Shown one piece after another: positions 8,973 to 19,702 of a stretch of DNA of 64,000 nt; positions within the stretch are counted from its first letter, which is position 1; each line of letters begins with the position of its first letter. Both the position numbers and the translations under genes were made by a program. The stretch is from positions 2,294,001 to 2,358,000 of the forward strand of contig NZ_CP030047.1 in NCBI RefSeq assembly GCF_015291625.1, written 5' to 3'. This DNA is from Bradyrhizobium sp. CCBAU 53421 (GTDB taxonomy: Bacteria > Pseudomonadota > Alphaproteobacteria > Rhizobiales > Xanthobacteraceae). The notes beneath the pieces were generated by a model. The model was not told the DNA's origin and did not search any database. It was given only the letters and a program-made list of their open reading frames with translations.

Positions 8973-10262
8973 TTGCAGGACATTGCGAGCAGGGAAGAGT
9001 TCGATGTCAAGCGCGCAGCCTTTGCCGCGACCATCGGCAACATGCTGGAGTTCTACGACTTCGTCACCTACAGCTTCTTCGCGACCGAGATCGGCCGCAC
9101 CTTCTTCCCCGCGCATAGCGAATACGGCAGCCTGATGCTGTCGCTTGCAACCTTCGGCGCCGGCTTCCTGACGCGCCCCATTGGCGGCGTTGTGCTCGGC
9201 ATCTTCTCCGACCGGGTTGGCCGGCGGCCGGCGATGTTGCTGAGCTTTGCGCTGATGGGGGGCGCGATCCTGACCATCGCGCTGACGCCGTCCTATGCGA
9301 CGATCGGCATCGTGGCGCCGATCATTGTGATCCTGGCGCGGATGGTGCAGGGGTTCGCGCTCGGCGGCGAGGTCGGGCCGACCACGGCCTATCTGATCGA
9401 GATCGCAGCACCCAGGAATCGCGGCCTGGTGGTGGCCTGGCAGCCGGCCAGCCAGGAGATCGCGGCGACGGTCGGCGCGCTGGTCGGGGTCATCCTCAGC
9501 AGTACGATGGCGCCCGACATGCTCGAAGCCTACGGCTGGCGCGTCGCGTTCCTGCTCGGAGCGGTCTGCCTGCCGTTCGGCATATGGATGCGCCGGACGC
9601 TGCCGGAAACGGTGCCTCACGGCGAGCGCGCCGCAGCTGCAGTCGAAAGCTCGAACCATGTCGTGCTGGCGCGCCGGCATCTTCGGGTGATCCTGCTGGC
9701 CGTGATGATCCTGGCCAGCGGCACGATCTCGACCTACGTGACGCAATACATGACGACCTACGCCAAGAACACGCTGCATGTGTCGCCGTCGCTGGCGTTC
9801 ACCGTATCGCTGGTGAGCAACGGACTTCAGATCATCGGCGCGGTGCTGGGCGGCTGGCTGGCCGACCGGCTCGGCCGCAAGCCGATCATGATCTGGCCGC
9901 AGCTGGTCGTGCTGGTGCTGACCTATCCGGCCTTCCTGTGGATCGTCCAGGATCCCGGCGCGTGGTCGCTGCTGTTCGGCTTCGGCATCCTGTCATTCAT
10001 CGGATCGCTGCCGTTCACGGCATTCTACGCCGCCTTCACCGAGGCGCTGCCGCAGAACATTCGCGGCGGCGTGTTCGCGACGATCTACGCGGTCGCGATC
10101 GCGACCTTCGGCGGCACCGCGCAACTCGTGGTCACGTGGCTGCTGCACGTGACCGGCGATCCGCTGGCGCCATCCTGGTATCTGCTGCTCGCGGCCGCGG
10201 TCGGCATCATCGCGATGAGCCTGATGCCCGAGACCGCCCCGGTGAAGACAGGGGAGAAATAG
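8973..10262 (+). CDS. MFS transporter, metabolite:H+ symporter (MHS) family
   Basis: A protein of about 429 residues with 12 predicted membrane segments. The MHS signature is clear: GNMLEFYDFVTYSFF in helix 1, LTRPIGGVVLGIFSDRVGRR between helices 2 and 3, RMVQGFALGGEVG in helix 4, and the second-half copy GGWLADRLGRKP. Relatives import dicarboxylates, citrate, shikimate, proline/betaine or aromatic acids with protons. The substrate is unknown and no catabolic gene is adjacent. No ATG fits the N-terminus. A TTG at 8973 preceded by AAGGGA/GAGAG is preferred over a TTG at 8913. It converges on the encapsulin operon with only 8 bases between the stops. Confidence 0.83.
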   Translation: MQDIASREEFDVKRAAFAATIGNMLEFYDFVTYSFFATEIGRTFFPAHSEYGSLMLSLATFGAGFLTRPIGGVVLGIFSDRVGRRPAMLLSFALMGGAILTIALTPSYATIGIVAPIIVILARMVQGFALGGEVGPTTAYLIEIAAPRNRGLVVAWQPASQEIAATVGALVGVILSSTMAPDMLEAYGWRVAFLLGAVCLPFGIWMRRTLPETVPHGERAAAAVESSNHVVLARRHLRVILLAVMILASGTISTYVTQYMTTYAKNTLHVSPSLAFTVSLVSNGLQIIGAVLGGWLADRLGRKPIMIWPQLVVLVLTYPAFLWIVQDPGAWSLLFGFGILSFIGSLPFTAFYAAFTEALPQNIRGGVFATIYAVAIATFGGTAQLVVTWLLHVTGDPLAPSWYLLLAAAVGIIAMSLMPETAPVKTGEK

Positions 10263-10270
10263 AGCGGCGC

Positions 10271-10462
10271 TCAATCCATGTCGCGGAAGGCGTGGCCGTT
10301 GGCCTCGATCTCCTTCACGAGCTGCGGCGGCAGATTGGCCTGTCCGAAGGTGCCGTCGAACACCCAGTCCTTGGCATCGGCAAGATCGGGCAGACCTGCG
10401 CCCTTGCGGACGTAAAGACCGACCGACACCTTCTTCGGGTTGATGTAGAGATCGTAGTCCAT
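10271..10462 (-). CDS. 63-aa conserved hypothetical, third gene of the encapsulin operon
   Basis: A small acidic protein (MDYDLYINPKKVSVGLYVRK..., ending HAFRDMD) that I cannot assign to a named family. It has no signal peptide, membrane segment or Cys residues and looks like a compact beta/alpha domain. A very strong ribosome site, GGAGAGGAGG, precedes the ATG, so translation is likely real and high. It lies 82 bases downstream of the encapsulin gene, on the same strand, with a stem-loop between them. It does not carry the encapsulation tail seen on the peroxidase. A shell-associated accessory role is inference from position; it could also be an unrelated small stress protein. Confidence 0.7.
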   Translation of the reverse strand: MDYDLYINPKKVSVGLYVRKGAGLPDLADAKDWVFDGTFGQANLPPQLVKEIEANGHAFRDMD

Positions 10463-10492
10463 TGCGCGCCTCCTCTCCGTTTCACGTTTGGC

Positions 10493-10521
10493 GGAAGCTC
10501 CGGCCGCGGCCGGAGACTTCC
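10493..10521 (-). promoter_or_regulatory. Stem-loop between encapsulin and 63-aa gene
   Basis: A perfect GC-rich inverted repeat (GGAAG-n-CTCCGGCC / GGCCGGAG-n-CTTCC) lies 23 bases after the encapsulin stop codon. It has no U-tract on the minus strand. It is more likely an mRNA-stabilising or partial attenuating hairpin that separates a highly expressed shell message from the small downstream gene than a full terminator. Confidence 0.5.
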
Positions 10522-10544
10522 CGGATGAAGCAACGCCGGAAAGA

Positions 10545-11360
10545 TTAGGCGGGTTTCTTCGCCTCCGGCGCAAGCACCACCGACGCTTCGCTGGTCAGCA
10601 TCAGGAAGGTGATGGTCTCCTGGAAGTACAGCTGGACCGAACTCGCGGAGTGGCTGAGATAGCCGATCGAAAGGTCCTGGCCGATCGAGAGCTGGAAATC
10701 GCCGCCGCGGGTGGTGAGCAGGACGCCGCCCTCGATCGCGGGTGCCCAGATGATCTTGCCGTCGATCAGGCGCTGGATGTGCTGCAGGACGGGGTAGCCG
10801 TCGTCGGTCGCCCCGCCGATCGCGGTGTACGGCTCGGTACCGAGCAGCAGCGTATAGGGGCCGTTGACGCCGGCGAGCCGCAACTGGCTGACCGCTTGCG
10901 CAACCACGGCGGGGTAGTTCTTGATGCTCGACGGCAGCTTCAGCACCGGGTTGCTGGTGCCTTGGCGGATGCCCTGAATCCCGGCGGCGGCGTAGCCGTC
11001 GAACACCGCGCGGTCCTCGGCGAAGGCGATCTTGCGCGCGGCGTCCTTGAGCGGATCCCAGTCGGAATCATTGGAGCCGCGTTCGACATCGTCGATCGCC
11101 TGGCGCGACAGCTCGAACGGCACGCGCAGCTCGACCAGCGCGCGGACCTCGCGCTGCGTCGCCTCGACCCCGTCGCCGGGGGTCGCGATTTTCTTCAGAT
11201 GGCCGGTGCCGACCGCGGCGAAATCCGTTCCCTTCGGGCCATCGACATCGACGACGCGGCGCGCCGCCAGATGGCGCTTCAACGTACGCGAGGCTTCCTC
11301 TTCGATCTGGGCCCATGCCGCGTCTGAGATGGGGGCCAGTCCCCGATGAAGATTATTCAT
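10545..11360 (-). CDS. Family 1 encapsulin nanocompartment shell protein
   Basis: A 271-residue protein matching family 1 encapsulins (linocin M18/CFP29 type, HK97 phage-capsid fold) in length and sequence. The N-terminus (MNNLHRGLAPISDAAW, then an IEEEA helix) is the typical cargo-binding N-arm. Further conserved segments are LRVPFELSRQAIDDVERG, NGPYTLLLGTEPY and GGDFQLSIGQDLSIGY. Such shells self-assemble into icosahedral cages in the cytoplasm. The ATG overlaps the last 8 bases of the upstream peroxidase gene, and that peroxidase carries the matching C-terminal targeting peptide, so cargo and shell are translationally coupled. The physiological role in related bacteria is oxidative-stress defence. 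Confidence 0.96.
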   Translation of the reverse strand: MNNLHRGLAPISDAAWAQIEEEASRTLKRHLAARRVVDVDGPKGTDFAAVGTGHLKKIATPGDGVEATQREVRALVELRVPFELSRQAIDDVERGSNDSDWDPLKDAARKIAFAEDRAVFDGYAAAGIQGIRQGTSNPVLKLPSSIKNYPAVVAQAVSQLRLAGVNGPYTLLLGTEPYTAIGGATDDGYPVLQHIQRLIDGKIIWAPAIEGGVLLTTRGGDFQLSIGQDLSIGYLSHSASSVQLYFQETITFLMLTSEASVVLAPEAKKPA

Positions 11361-12414
11361 GTCCAGCCTCTCCTTTGAGTGAGCCGATCCCGAGCGAGCC
11401 GTCGGACGGCGGTATTCTTTGTGCAGATGTGTCGTCAGCCCCGGCGTCATCCAGCGACGGCTCAGCGGACGCGGCCGCAGGCGGAGCGCTGGTGACTTCC
11501 TCGAGGAACGTCGCCGACGGGATGAAGTACAGCGTGCCGGTCACGGCGCGGCTGAAGTCGAGCAGGCGGTCGTAATTGCCCGGCGGCTTGCCGACGAACA
11601 TGTTCTCCAGCATCTGCTCGATCCGGTGCGGGGACTTGGCGTAGCCGATGAAATAGGTGCCGAACTCGCCCTTGCTGATGTTGCCGAACGGCATGTTGTC
11701 GCGGACGATGTCGAGCTCCTCGCCGTTTTCGACGATCGTCGTCAGCGCGTTGTGCGCGTAGCTCGGCTTCACCGCATCGTCGAGCTCGATGTCGGACAGT
11801 TTGGTGCGGCCGATGATCTTCTCCTGCATCTCGACCGGCAGCTCGTTCCACTTCTTGAGGTCGTGCAGGTATTTTTGCACGATCACATAGCTGCCGCCGG
11901 CAAACGCCGCGTCCTCGTCGCCGATGATGGTGGCCTCGGTTGCCGCCTGGTCCTCCGGATTCTCCGTGCCGTCGACGAAGCCGAGCAGGTCGCGCTCGTC
12001 GAAATATTTGAAACCGTGCACCTCATCCGCGGTGGCAACCGCATCGCCGAGCCGCGACATGATCTGGCTCGCGAGCTCGAAGCACAGGTCCATCGGCACG
12101 GCGCGGATGTGAAACAGCAGGTCGCCCGGGGTCGCGACCGCGTGGTGGACGCCGTTGATCTCGCGGAACGGATGCAGCCCTTGCGGCTTCGGCGCGCCGA
12201 ACAGCCGGTCCCATGCATCCGAGCCGATGCCCATGACGCAGGACAGCCGGCCCTCGAGATCGCGGAAGCCGACCGCGCGCACCAGCGCGGCCACGTCGGC
12301 ACACAGCGACCGCACCACGGCATCAAATTCCGGATTGGGCTTGATCGTGACCGCAAGGAAGATGGCCGCGCGCGTCAGCTTCGCAGCGACCGGTTGCGGA
12401 ACGGCTGATGGCAC
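11353..12414 (-). CDS. DyP-type haem peroxidase, encapsulin cargo
   Basis: A 353-residue dye-decolorizing peroxidase. The GxxDG motif is GFVDG (residues 145-149, catalytic Asp148). The likely proximal haem His is H221, and the distal Arg is R238 in 'IVRDNMPFG'. After the folded domain (to about residue 308) there is a Pro/Ala/Asp-rich linker and then the canonical encapsulation peptide SLGIGSLKGE (339-348), which docks inside encapsulin shells. The start is GTG behind AAGGAGAG; the nearby ATG is out of frame. The 3' end overlaps the encapsulin start by 8 bases. The native substrate of these peroxidases is unsettled. Packaging in the shell is strongly supported. Confidence 0.96.
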   Translation of the reverse strand: MPSAVPQPVAAKLTRAAIFLAVTIKPNPEFDAVVRSLCADVAALVRAVGFRDLEGRLSCVMGIGSDAWDRLFGAPKPQGLHPFREINGVHHAVATPGDLLFHIRAVPMDLCFELASQIMSRLGDAVATADEVHGFKYFDERDLLGFVDGTENPEDQAATEATIIGDEDAAFAGGSYVIVQKYLHDLKKWNELPVEMQEKIIGRTKLSDIELDDAVKPSYAHNALTTIVENGEELDIVRDNMPFGNISKGEFGTYFIGYAKSPHRIEQMLENMFVGKPPGNYDRLLDFSRAVTGTLYFIPSATFLEEVTSAPPAAASAEPSLDDAGADDTSAQRIPPSDGSLGIGSLKGEAGHE

Positions 12415-12534
12415 GCATCTCTCCTTAACTAACGGCTATTGCATGACGACAAAAAGGCGGGCCGGACGCCGGATCGACGTCCAGATACGGGAGAGAGGAG
12501 CATGCCACCGGAGCCTTTACAAGAGCCCGGATTG

Positions 12535-12804
12535 CTAGGCTTCCGCGGAGGGACCAACCGGCTTTCCGGACTTCTCTTCCTCGAGGGTCACCGCAATGGC
12601 GGCGTTGGCCGACAGCCGGACCTTGGAGCCTTCGACACCGGCGACGAAGCCGAGCTCGATATAGTGATGATGGCCCTTGTGGAAGCCGTCGCTCTCGCTC
12701 TTCTTGAGCTTGATGCGGTTGCCTTCGACGTGATCGACGGTGCCGACATGCACGCCGTCGGCGCCGATGACCTCCATGTTGTCCTTGATGTTCTGCTGCG
12801 TCAT
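12535..12804 (-). CDS. DUF2171-like small stress-associated protein
   Basis: An 89-residue soluble protein. The pattern 'NMEVIGADGVHVGTVDHVEGNRIKLKK' is a PRC-barrel-like strand arrangement typical of DUF2171 proteins, which are common in alphaproteobacteria next to general-stress genes. Their function is not established. The ATG is preceded by GGGAGAG. It sits on the same strand between clpB upstream and the peroxidase/encapsulin operon downstream, with about 100 bases on each side, so it may be its own unit. The C-terminus (EEEKSGKPVGPSAEA) is probably disordered. Confidence 0.78.
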   Translation of the reverse strand: MTQQNIKDNMEVIGADGVHVGTVDHVEGNRIKLKKSESDGFHKGHHHYIELGFVAGVEGSKVRLSANAAIAVTLEEEKSGKPVGPSAEA

Positions 12805-12907
12805 GGTGCTCTCCCTGATTGCAAGACAGCTTATGTATTCGGCTTGCATATGATGCGCCCAGGACGACGCGGCGATGACGCCGCGCCGCTGGCAATCCAG
12901 GTTTGGC

Positions 12908-15520
<2,613 letters not shown>

Positions 15521-16145
15521 GGTGGCACCTCAAGGCAGCACAGGCTCGTCGAGATCAAGTCATGCCACGCATTGCCGCCGGCGACAGATGGCGGAACGAT
15601 GACATCCATCAAGCGTCAAGCGTCCAATCGTGCCGGGTGGAGAACCGGGCCTGACGCCACCGCTGCTCGTATCGTGTGGTCGTTTCAGGGGTGTGTCAAT
15701 CGCCGAGCGCGGCCGTTGGCACTCATCCGGAGGTAATGCTACGGGATGTGCCGGCAAGGTGCGCGCACAACGCGCCGATGCTGGCTGGCCGACCACCGTG
15801 CTTGGAGAAGTCAACGGCCCGACGAGTTCGATTCACCGCAATCGTACGAAAGCTCAAATCGCATTCATGGACTCGTTTTCGAAGCGATGATCTCGCATGC
15901 AACGGAATGCACTTGATGATGCAGATGAGATGATGCCTGCGGCGCGCCGCGATGTTCCACTGAATCGCGCGATGATGAGTCACTGTACACTCTGAACTCT
16001 CGATGAATGACTGCGTGATGTGTTTCAGCCTGTTTCAGGCTGGTGTAAGGTCAAGGGTCTAGCGATGAAGTGTGTCGGTGCATTGCCGATGCACGGAACT
16101 TTGTTCCGGTTCTCACGTTGAACGTGCTCATCGAAGAGGCTCCCA
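15521..16145. other. Long intergenic region, about 625 bases, no gene recognised
   Basis: This is the divergent spacer between clpB (minus) and the YXWGXW protein (plus). Short open frames on both strands translate into low-complexity sequence without family resemblance. The 15880-16080 part is visibly less GC-rich, with runs such as GATGATGCAGATGAGATGATG. It probably holds two promoters and possibly an RNA. I found no convincing sigma-32 element properly placed for clpB. Confidence 0.4.
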
Positions 16146-17579
16146 ATGACAACTCGTCTCCTTTCGACCGTGTCGTGTGCAGCGATTGCCGCGGCGCTGT
16201 TCTCTGCGACGGCCGTGCCGGCAATCGCGCAGGATGCGGCATGCGCGCCGGTCTCTGCCGTCGAGACCGCGCCGCCGCCGCTGCCGACCTACGATCAGCC
16301 GCCGGTGCCCGGGCCGGGCTACATGTGGTCGCCGGGCAATTGGTCGTGGGACGAGGATCGCGGTGATTACTACTGGGTGCCGGGCACCTGGGTGCAGCCG
16401 CCGCGGGTCGGGCTGTTGTGGACTCCCGGTTACTGGGGCGCGTTCGGTGGCGGCTTCATTTTCCATCAGGGCTATTGGGGCGATCGCGTCGGCTTCTACG
16501 GCGGCGTCAATTACGGCTTCGGTTACGGTGGCTCGGGCTATGAAGGCGGCCGCTGGGATCACGGCAATTTCTTCTACAATCGCACGGTGAACAATCTGCA
16601 GGGCGCGCGCATCACCAACGTCTACGAGAAGAATGTCACGATCAACCAGACCACCGTCAGCAACGTCAGCTACAATGGTGGCACCGGCGGCATCGAAGCG
16701 CGGCCGACTGCTGCCGATCGCGCGGTCGCCAAGGAGCAGCATTTCGCGGCGACGCCGTTGCAGCGCAAGCAGGTCGAGACCGCAAGCCAGGATCCGAGCC
16801 TGTTCAAACGGGCGAACAATGGCGTGCCCGCCGTCGGCGCAACCGCGCGTCCGGGCGAATTGAAGGGACCGGGCGTGGTCCGCGCGCGGCCGGCCGGCGA
16901 GGCTGCGCCTGCCACCGCCGCAAAGCCGGCGGCCGGGGAGCCGGCGCGGCCAGGGTCTCCAGCCGCACCCGCGACTGCGACTGCACCCGCGGCCTCCCAC
17001 GCGCTCCCGGTCCCGGGGAAGGAAGTTCCCGCGGCACATCCGACCGCTCAGGAGAACAAGCCCGCGGTCGAGGAGAAGCACGCAGCTCCGACGCCCGAGA
17101 CGAAGGTAGAGCCGCATCCTGGCGCTCCGGCGCCTGCCGCATCTCACGCGCTTCCGGTCCCCGAGAAGGGCGCTGCTGCACATCCACCCGCCGAGGTGAA
17201 CAAGCCCGCGGCCGAAGAGAAGCGCGCAGCACCTGCTGCCGCGCCCAAGGTCGAACCGCGGCCTGCAACGGAAGCGGCGCGGCCTGCCGCACCGGAAGTG
17301 CGCAAGGAGGAGCCGCGGCCCGAGCCTGCCGCAAAGCCTGTTGCGCGGCCGGAGCAGGCAGCAAGGCCCGAACCGCGACCGGAGCCTGCGGCAAGGCCGG
17401 AAGCGCGACCGGAAACGATGGCACGCCCTGAGGCGCATCCGCAGCCGCCGGCCGCGCATCCGCAGCCACCCGCGGCGCACCCGCAGTCTGCGGCACGGCC
17501 GGAGCCGCATTCCGCTCCGCCGCATGGTGCGCCCGCCGCAGGTCATCCTGCGGAGGAGAAGCGGCAGGAGCAACGCTGA
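16146..17579 (+). CDS. Exported YXWGXW-repeat protein with long Pro/Ala/Glu-rich tail
   Basis: A 477-residue protein with a signal peptide cleaved after AIAQ. Residues about 45-150 carry YXWGXW/BBE-type aromatic repeats (GYMWSPGNWSWDEDRGDYYW, then PGTW, then LLWTPGYWGAFGGGFIF and HQGYWG), found in secreted or outer-membrane-associated proteins of unknown function. A Gly/Tyr-rich stretch follows. From about residue 250 the protein becomes a long Ala/Pro/Glu/Arg-rich repetitive tail, with repeats such as 'ASHALPVP' and 'PEARPE', probably extended and spanning the periplasm or cell wall. A strong stem-loop follows the stop. A role at the envelope under stress is suggested only by its stress-gene neighbours. 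Confidence 0.8.
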   Translation: MTTRLLSTVSCAAIAAALFSATAVPAIAQDAACAPVSAVETAPPPLPTYDQPPVPGPGYMWSPGNWSWDEDRGDYYWVPGTWVQPPRVGLLWTPGYWGAFGGGFIFHQGYWGDRVGFYGGVNYGFGYGGSGYEGGRWDHGNFFYNRTVNNLQGARITNVYEKNVTINQTTVSNVSYNGGTGGIEARPTAADRAVAKEQHFAATPLQRKQVETASQDPSLFKRANNGVPAVGATARPGELKGPGVVRARPAGEAAPATAAKPAAGEPARPGSPAAPATATAPAASHALPVPGKEVPAAHPTAQENKPAVEEKHAAPTPETKVEPHPGAPAPAASHALPVPEKGAAAHPPAEVNKPAAEEKRAAPAAAPKVEPRPATEAARPAAPEVRKEEPRPEPAAKPVARPEQAARPEPRPEPAARPEARPETMARPEAHPQPPAAHPQPPAAHPQSAARPEPHSAPPHGAPAAGHPAEEKRQEQR

Positions 17580-17586
17580 GTGACGG

Positions 17587-17627
17587 CCGCGCTCCGCTGG
17601 ATTGTCCCGGCGGAGCGCGGTACTCTT
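17587..17627 (+). terminator. Terminator-like stem-loop after YXWGXW gene
   Basis: A perfect 11-bp inverted repeat (CCGCGCTCCGC / GCGGAGCGCGG) with a 12-base loop begins 8 bases after the stop codon. It is followed by a weak pyrimidine stretch (TACTCTTCC). It probably ends the transcript, although the U-tract is poor. Confidence 0.6.
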
Positions 17628-17664
17628 CCGCCCGCGCGCAAGCGATCATCACCGGAGGTCAATC

Positions 17665-17847
17665 ATGGCGCAGAGTCATGGTGGTAGCGGACAGCTTGAC
17701 GACGGCAAGCCGCGCCTCAGCGAAGACGATATGCAGCGAGCCCTGCTTGGCCCGCGAGGCGTGCCGGGCAAGCCAGATCCCGCCAAGATGACGCCGCAGC
17801 AAGAAAAGAACATGCCGAACTATCTGGACCCCGGACATACGTCTTAG
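17665..17847 (+). CDS. 60-aa small hydrophilic protein
   Basis: A 60-residue protein (MAQSHGGSGQLDDGKPRLSE..., ending NYLDPGHTS) that is Gly/Pro/Lys/Asp-rich with no predicted fold; it is probably disordered. The ATG sits behind a strong GGAGG at good spacing, which separates it from noise. It lies between the YXWGXW gene and the cbpA/cbpM pair on the same strand. I do not recognise a family. The composition resembles small general-stress proteins of rhizobia, which is only an impression. Confidence 0.6.
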   Translation: MAQSHGGSGQLDDGKPRLSEDDMQRALLGPRGVPGKPDPAKMTPQQEKNMPNYLDPGHTS

Positions 17848-17971
17848 CTCGGCTGTGACGTGAGCACATGCCGCGTCGCCCGTTGCCGGGCGAGGTGCGG
17901 GCACACTTGCAAATCGCCTGCTTTTGCGCCCTCATGATTGCAGGTGCACTCACGGTGTTGCGGAGCAGGTT

Positions 17972-18874
17972 GTGAGAAATCCGTACGAGGTCCTTGGCGT
18001 TGCCCCGACGGCGTCCTCGGCCGATATCCAGAAGGCCTATCGAAAGCTGGCGAAGAAGCTGCATCCGGATCTCAATCCGGGTGACAAGGCCGCGGAAGAA
18101 AAGTTCAAGGAAGTCGCCGCGGCGAACGATCTGCTCTCGGATGCCGACAAGCGCAAGCGCTTCGATGCCGGCGAGATCGACGCCAGCGGCGCCGAGCGGC
18201 CGCAGCATCGCTACTACCGGGATTTCGCCACCGCGGATGGGGCGCATCCTTATGCCGACAGTTCCGGCTATGCCGATTATATGGATCAGGACGACGCGTT
18301 CGCCGAGTTGCTCCGGCGCAGCGAGCAGGCACGCGCCAACCGGCGCGGCCGCGATTTGCACTACAGTCTCGCGATCGATTTCGCGGAATCGATCACCGGC
18401 GGAAGCAAGCGCCTGACGCTTCCCGACGGCGGCACGCTCGATGTGACGATTCCGCCAGGGCTCATCGATGGACAAGTCATTCGCCTGCGCGGCAAGGGCA
18501 TGCCGGGCAGCGGCAAGGGCGGTCCCGGCGACGCGCTGATCGAGGTCGAGGTTCGTCCCGATCCGCGCTTCACCCGCGAGGGCGACGACATCTCGCTGGA
18601 ATTGCCGATCTCGCTGTCAGAGGCGGTGCTCGGCGGCAGGGTCAACGTGCCGACGCCGACCGGCGCGGTCACCATGACGGTTCCGAAGGGCTCGAACACC
18701 GGCACGACGATGCGGTTGCGCGGCAAGGGCGCGCCCAAGGTCGGCGGCGGTCATGGCGATGAGTTCGTCAAGCTCAAGGTGGTTCTGCCCAAGGGACCCG
18801 ATCCCGCGCTCGAGGCGTTCGTGTCGAACTGGGATCGCAAGGGGTTCAATCCACGCGAGGATGGTGCATCATGA
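17972..18874 (+). CDS. cbpA: CbpA-type DnaJ-class co-chaperone
   Basis: A 300-residue J-protein. The J domain (residues 1-66) has the HPD motif at 31-33 ([11 protein letters not shown]), which stimulates DnaK ATPase. A short linker with no Gly/Phe richness or Cys zinc repeats follows. Two DnaJ C-terminal substrate domains then carry '[21 protein letters not shown]' and '[21 protein letters not shown]'. The absence of a zinc finger defines the CbpA/DjlA-like class B type. The start is a GTG at 17972 with GGAG upstream; a TTG 48 bases earlier gives a non-conserved extension. The stop overlaps the next gene (ATGA), the CbpM modulator, exactly as in E. coli cbpAM. Confidence 0.93.
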   Translation: MRNPYEVLGVAPTASSADIQKAYRKLAKKLHPDLNPGDKAAEEKFKEVAAANDLLSDADKRKRFDAGEIDASGAERPQHRYYRDFATADGAHPYADSSGYADYMDQDDAFAELLRRSEQARANRRGRDLHYSLAIDFAESITGGSKRLTLPDGGTLDVTIPPGLIDGQVIRLRGKGMPGSGKGGPGDALIEVEVRPDPRFTREGDDISLELPISLSEAVLGGRVNVPTPTGAVTMTVPKGSNTGTTMRLRGKGAPKVGGGHGDEFVKLKVVLPKGPDPALEAFVSNWDRKGFNPREDGAS

Positions 18875-19146
18875 ACAAGCAGCAGTTCCTCATCGATGCG
18901 GGTCTGGAGGTGCAGACCCTGGAATTCTGGATCGAGCAGCAATGGCTCGTTCCGGACGAGACCACGCGCGAGGTCAGTTTCTCCGACACCGACGTGGCGC
19001 GTGCGCATCTGATCCGGGATCTGAAGGGCGATTTCGGCGTCAACGACGAGGGGATCGACGTCATCCTGCATCTGGTCGACCAGCTGCACGGTCTGCGCCG
19101 TGCATTCGAAGAATTGCACAAGAACATCGCGTCACCACCGCGCTAG
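18871..19146 (+). CDS. cbpM: CbpM-like chaperone modulator (MerR-type fold)
   Basis: A 91-residue protein with a MerR-like helix-turn-helix start (a '[20 protein letters not shown]' core), a wing ([19 protein letters not shown]) and a helical C-terminus. This matches CbpM, which binds the J domain of CbpA and blocks its DnaK stimulation and DNA binding. The 4-base overlap with cbpA supports the pairing and stoichiometric production. A free-standing MerR regulator is the alternative, but the length and neighbour favour CbpM. Confidence 0.87.
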   Translation: MNKQQFLIDAGLEVQTLEFWIEQQWLVPDETTREVSFSDTDVARAHLIRDLKGDFGVNDEGIDVILHLVDQLHGLRRAFEELHKNIASPPR

Positions 19147-19171
19147 CCGCCTCGCTCACTGGGAGACGATC

Positions 19172-19396
19172 ATGACGGACAAGCCGACGCCGCTGGCCCA
19201 TGGCGAGATCGACGTTCTGATTCTACAGGCGCTGGTGCGTAAGCTGATCGCAAAGGGCGTGCTGACGCCGGACGACGTCCGCGCGATGCTGTTCGAGGCC
19301 GCGAAGAATCTGGACCTTGTCGGCAGCGAGCTGACGACGGAGGCCGCCAACATCATCGTGCAAGAGGACCTCGCGCCCGCATTCCTCGGCGGTTGA
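19172..19396 (+). CDS. 74-aa conserved hypothetical protein after cbpM
   Basis: A small, mostly helical protein (MTDKPTPLAHGEIDVLILQA..., ending EDLAPAFLGG). The segment 'GVLTPDDVRAMLFEAAKNL' looks like a small helical domain. There is no signal peptide, Cys or catalytic motif. The ATG follows GGGAGACGATC and lies 25 bases after the cbpM stop, so it is probably the last gene of the cbpAM operon. I do not recognise a characterised family. It converges with a minus-strand small gene 5 bases further on. Confidence 0.7.
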   Translation: MTDKPTPLAHGEIDVLILQALVRKLIAKGVLTPDDVRAMLFEAAKNLDLVGSELTTEAANIIVQEDLAPAFLGG

Positions 19397-19401
19397 TTTC
19401 T

Positions 19402-19635
19402 TCAGGTCTGGCCGCTGCGGTTGGAGACCAGCCGGATTTGCGTGATCTGGTCGGCATTGCCGGCGAGATAAGCCTGCGCGTCGCGCACCAGCCGCTCGAT
19501 TGCAGCGGCGTCATAACTCGGATGACGCGTGTTCAGATGCAGGTCGGTCTCGATCTGCATCACATTGGTCGTGGCCTCGGCGCCGATCTCGATCGAGAAC
19601 GACACCAGTGAAACGTGCGGGCTCTTGAACGCCAA
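19402..19635 (-). CDS. 77-aa hypothetical protein
   Basis: A small protein with alternating beta/helix character (SFSIEIGAEATTNVMQIETD..., then a DAAAIERLVRDAQAYLAG helix). The start is a TTG with a strong AAGGAGAT eight bases upstream, which makes a real gene likely. No domain is recognised. It sits just downstream of the Kef-type antiporter on the same strand (67-base gap), so it may be co-transcribed with it. Base composition is typical of the surrounding genes. Confidence 0.55.
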   Translation of the reverse strand: MAFKSPHVSLVSFSIEIGAEATTNVMQIETDLHLNTRHPSYDAAAIERLVRDAQAYLAGNADQITQIRLVSNRSGQT

Positions 19636-19702
19636 ATCTTGATCTCCTTCTTATCTGGCGGGGTGCGGGCGTTACGGCATTTGCCGATGAGCTCGGTTGC
19701 CT

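Noticed and set aside
10545..11360. The HK97-fold gene as a prophage capsid
   Set aside because: No terminase, portal or protease gene is nearby. The length, N-arm and the adjacent cargo with the encapsulation peptide identify it as an encapsulin.
15521..15570. A CTTG-n17-CTGCCTT element before clpB resembling an alphaproteobacterial heat-shock promoter
   Set aside because: Its -10 part would overlap the ribosome site and leave almost no leader, so it is not a credible promoter for this start.
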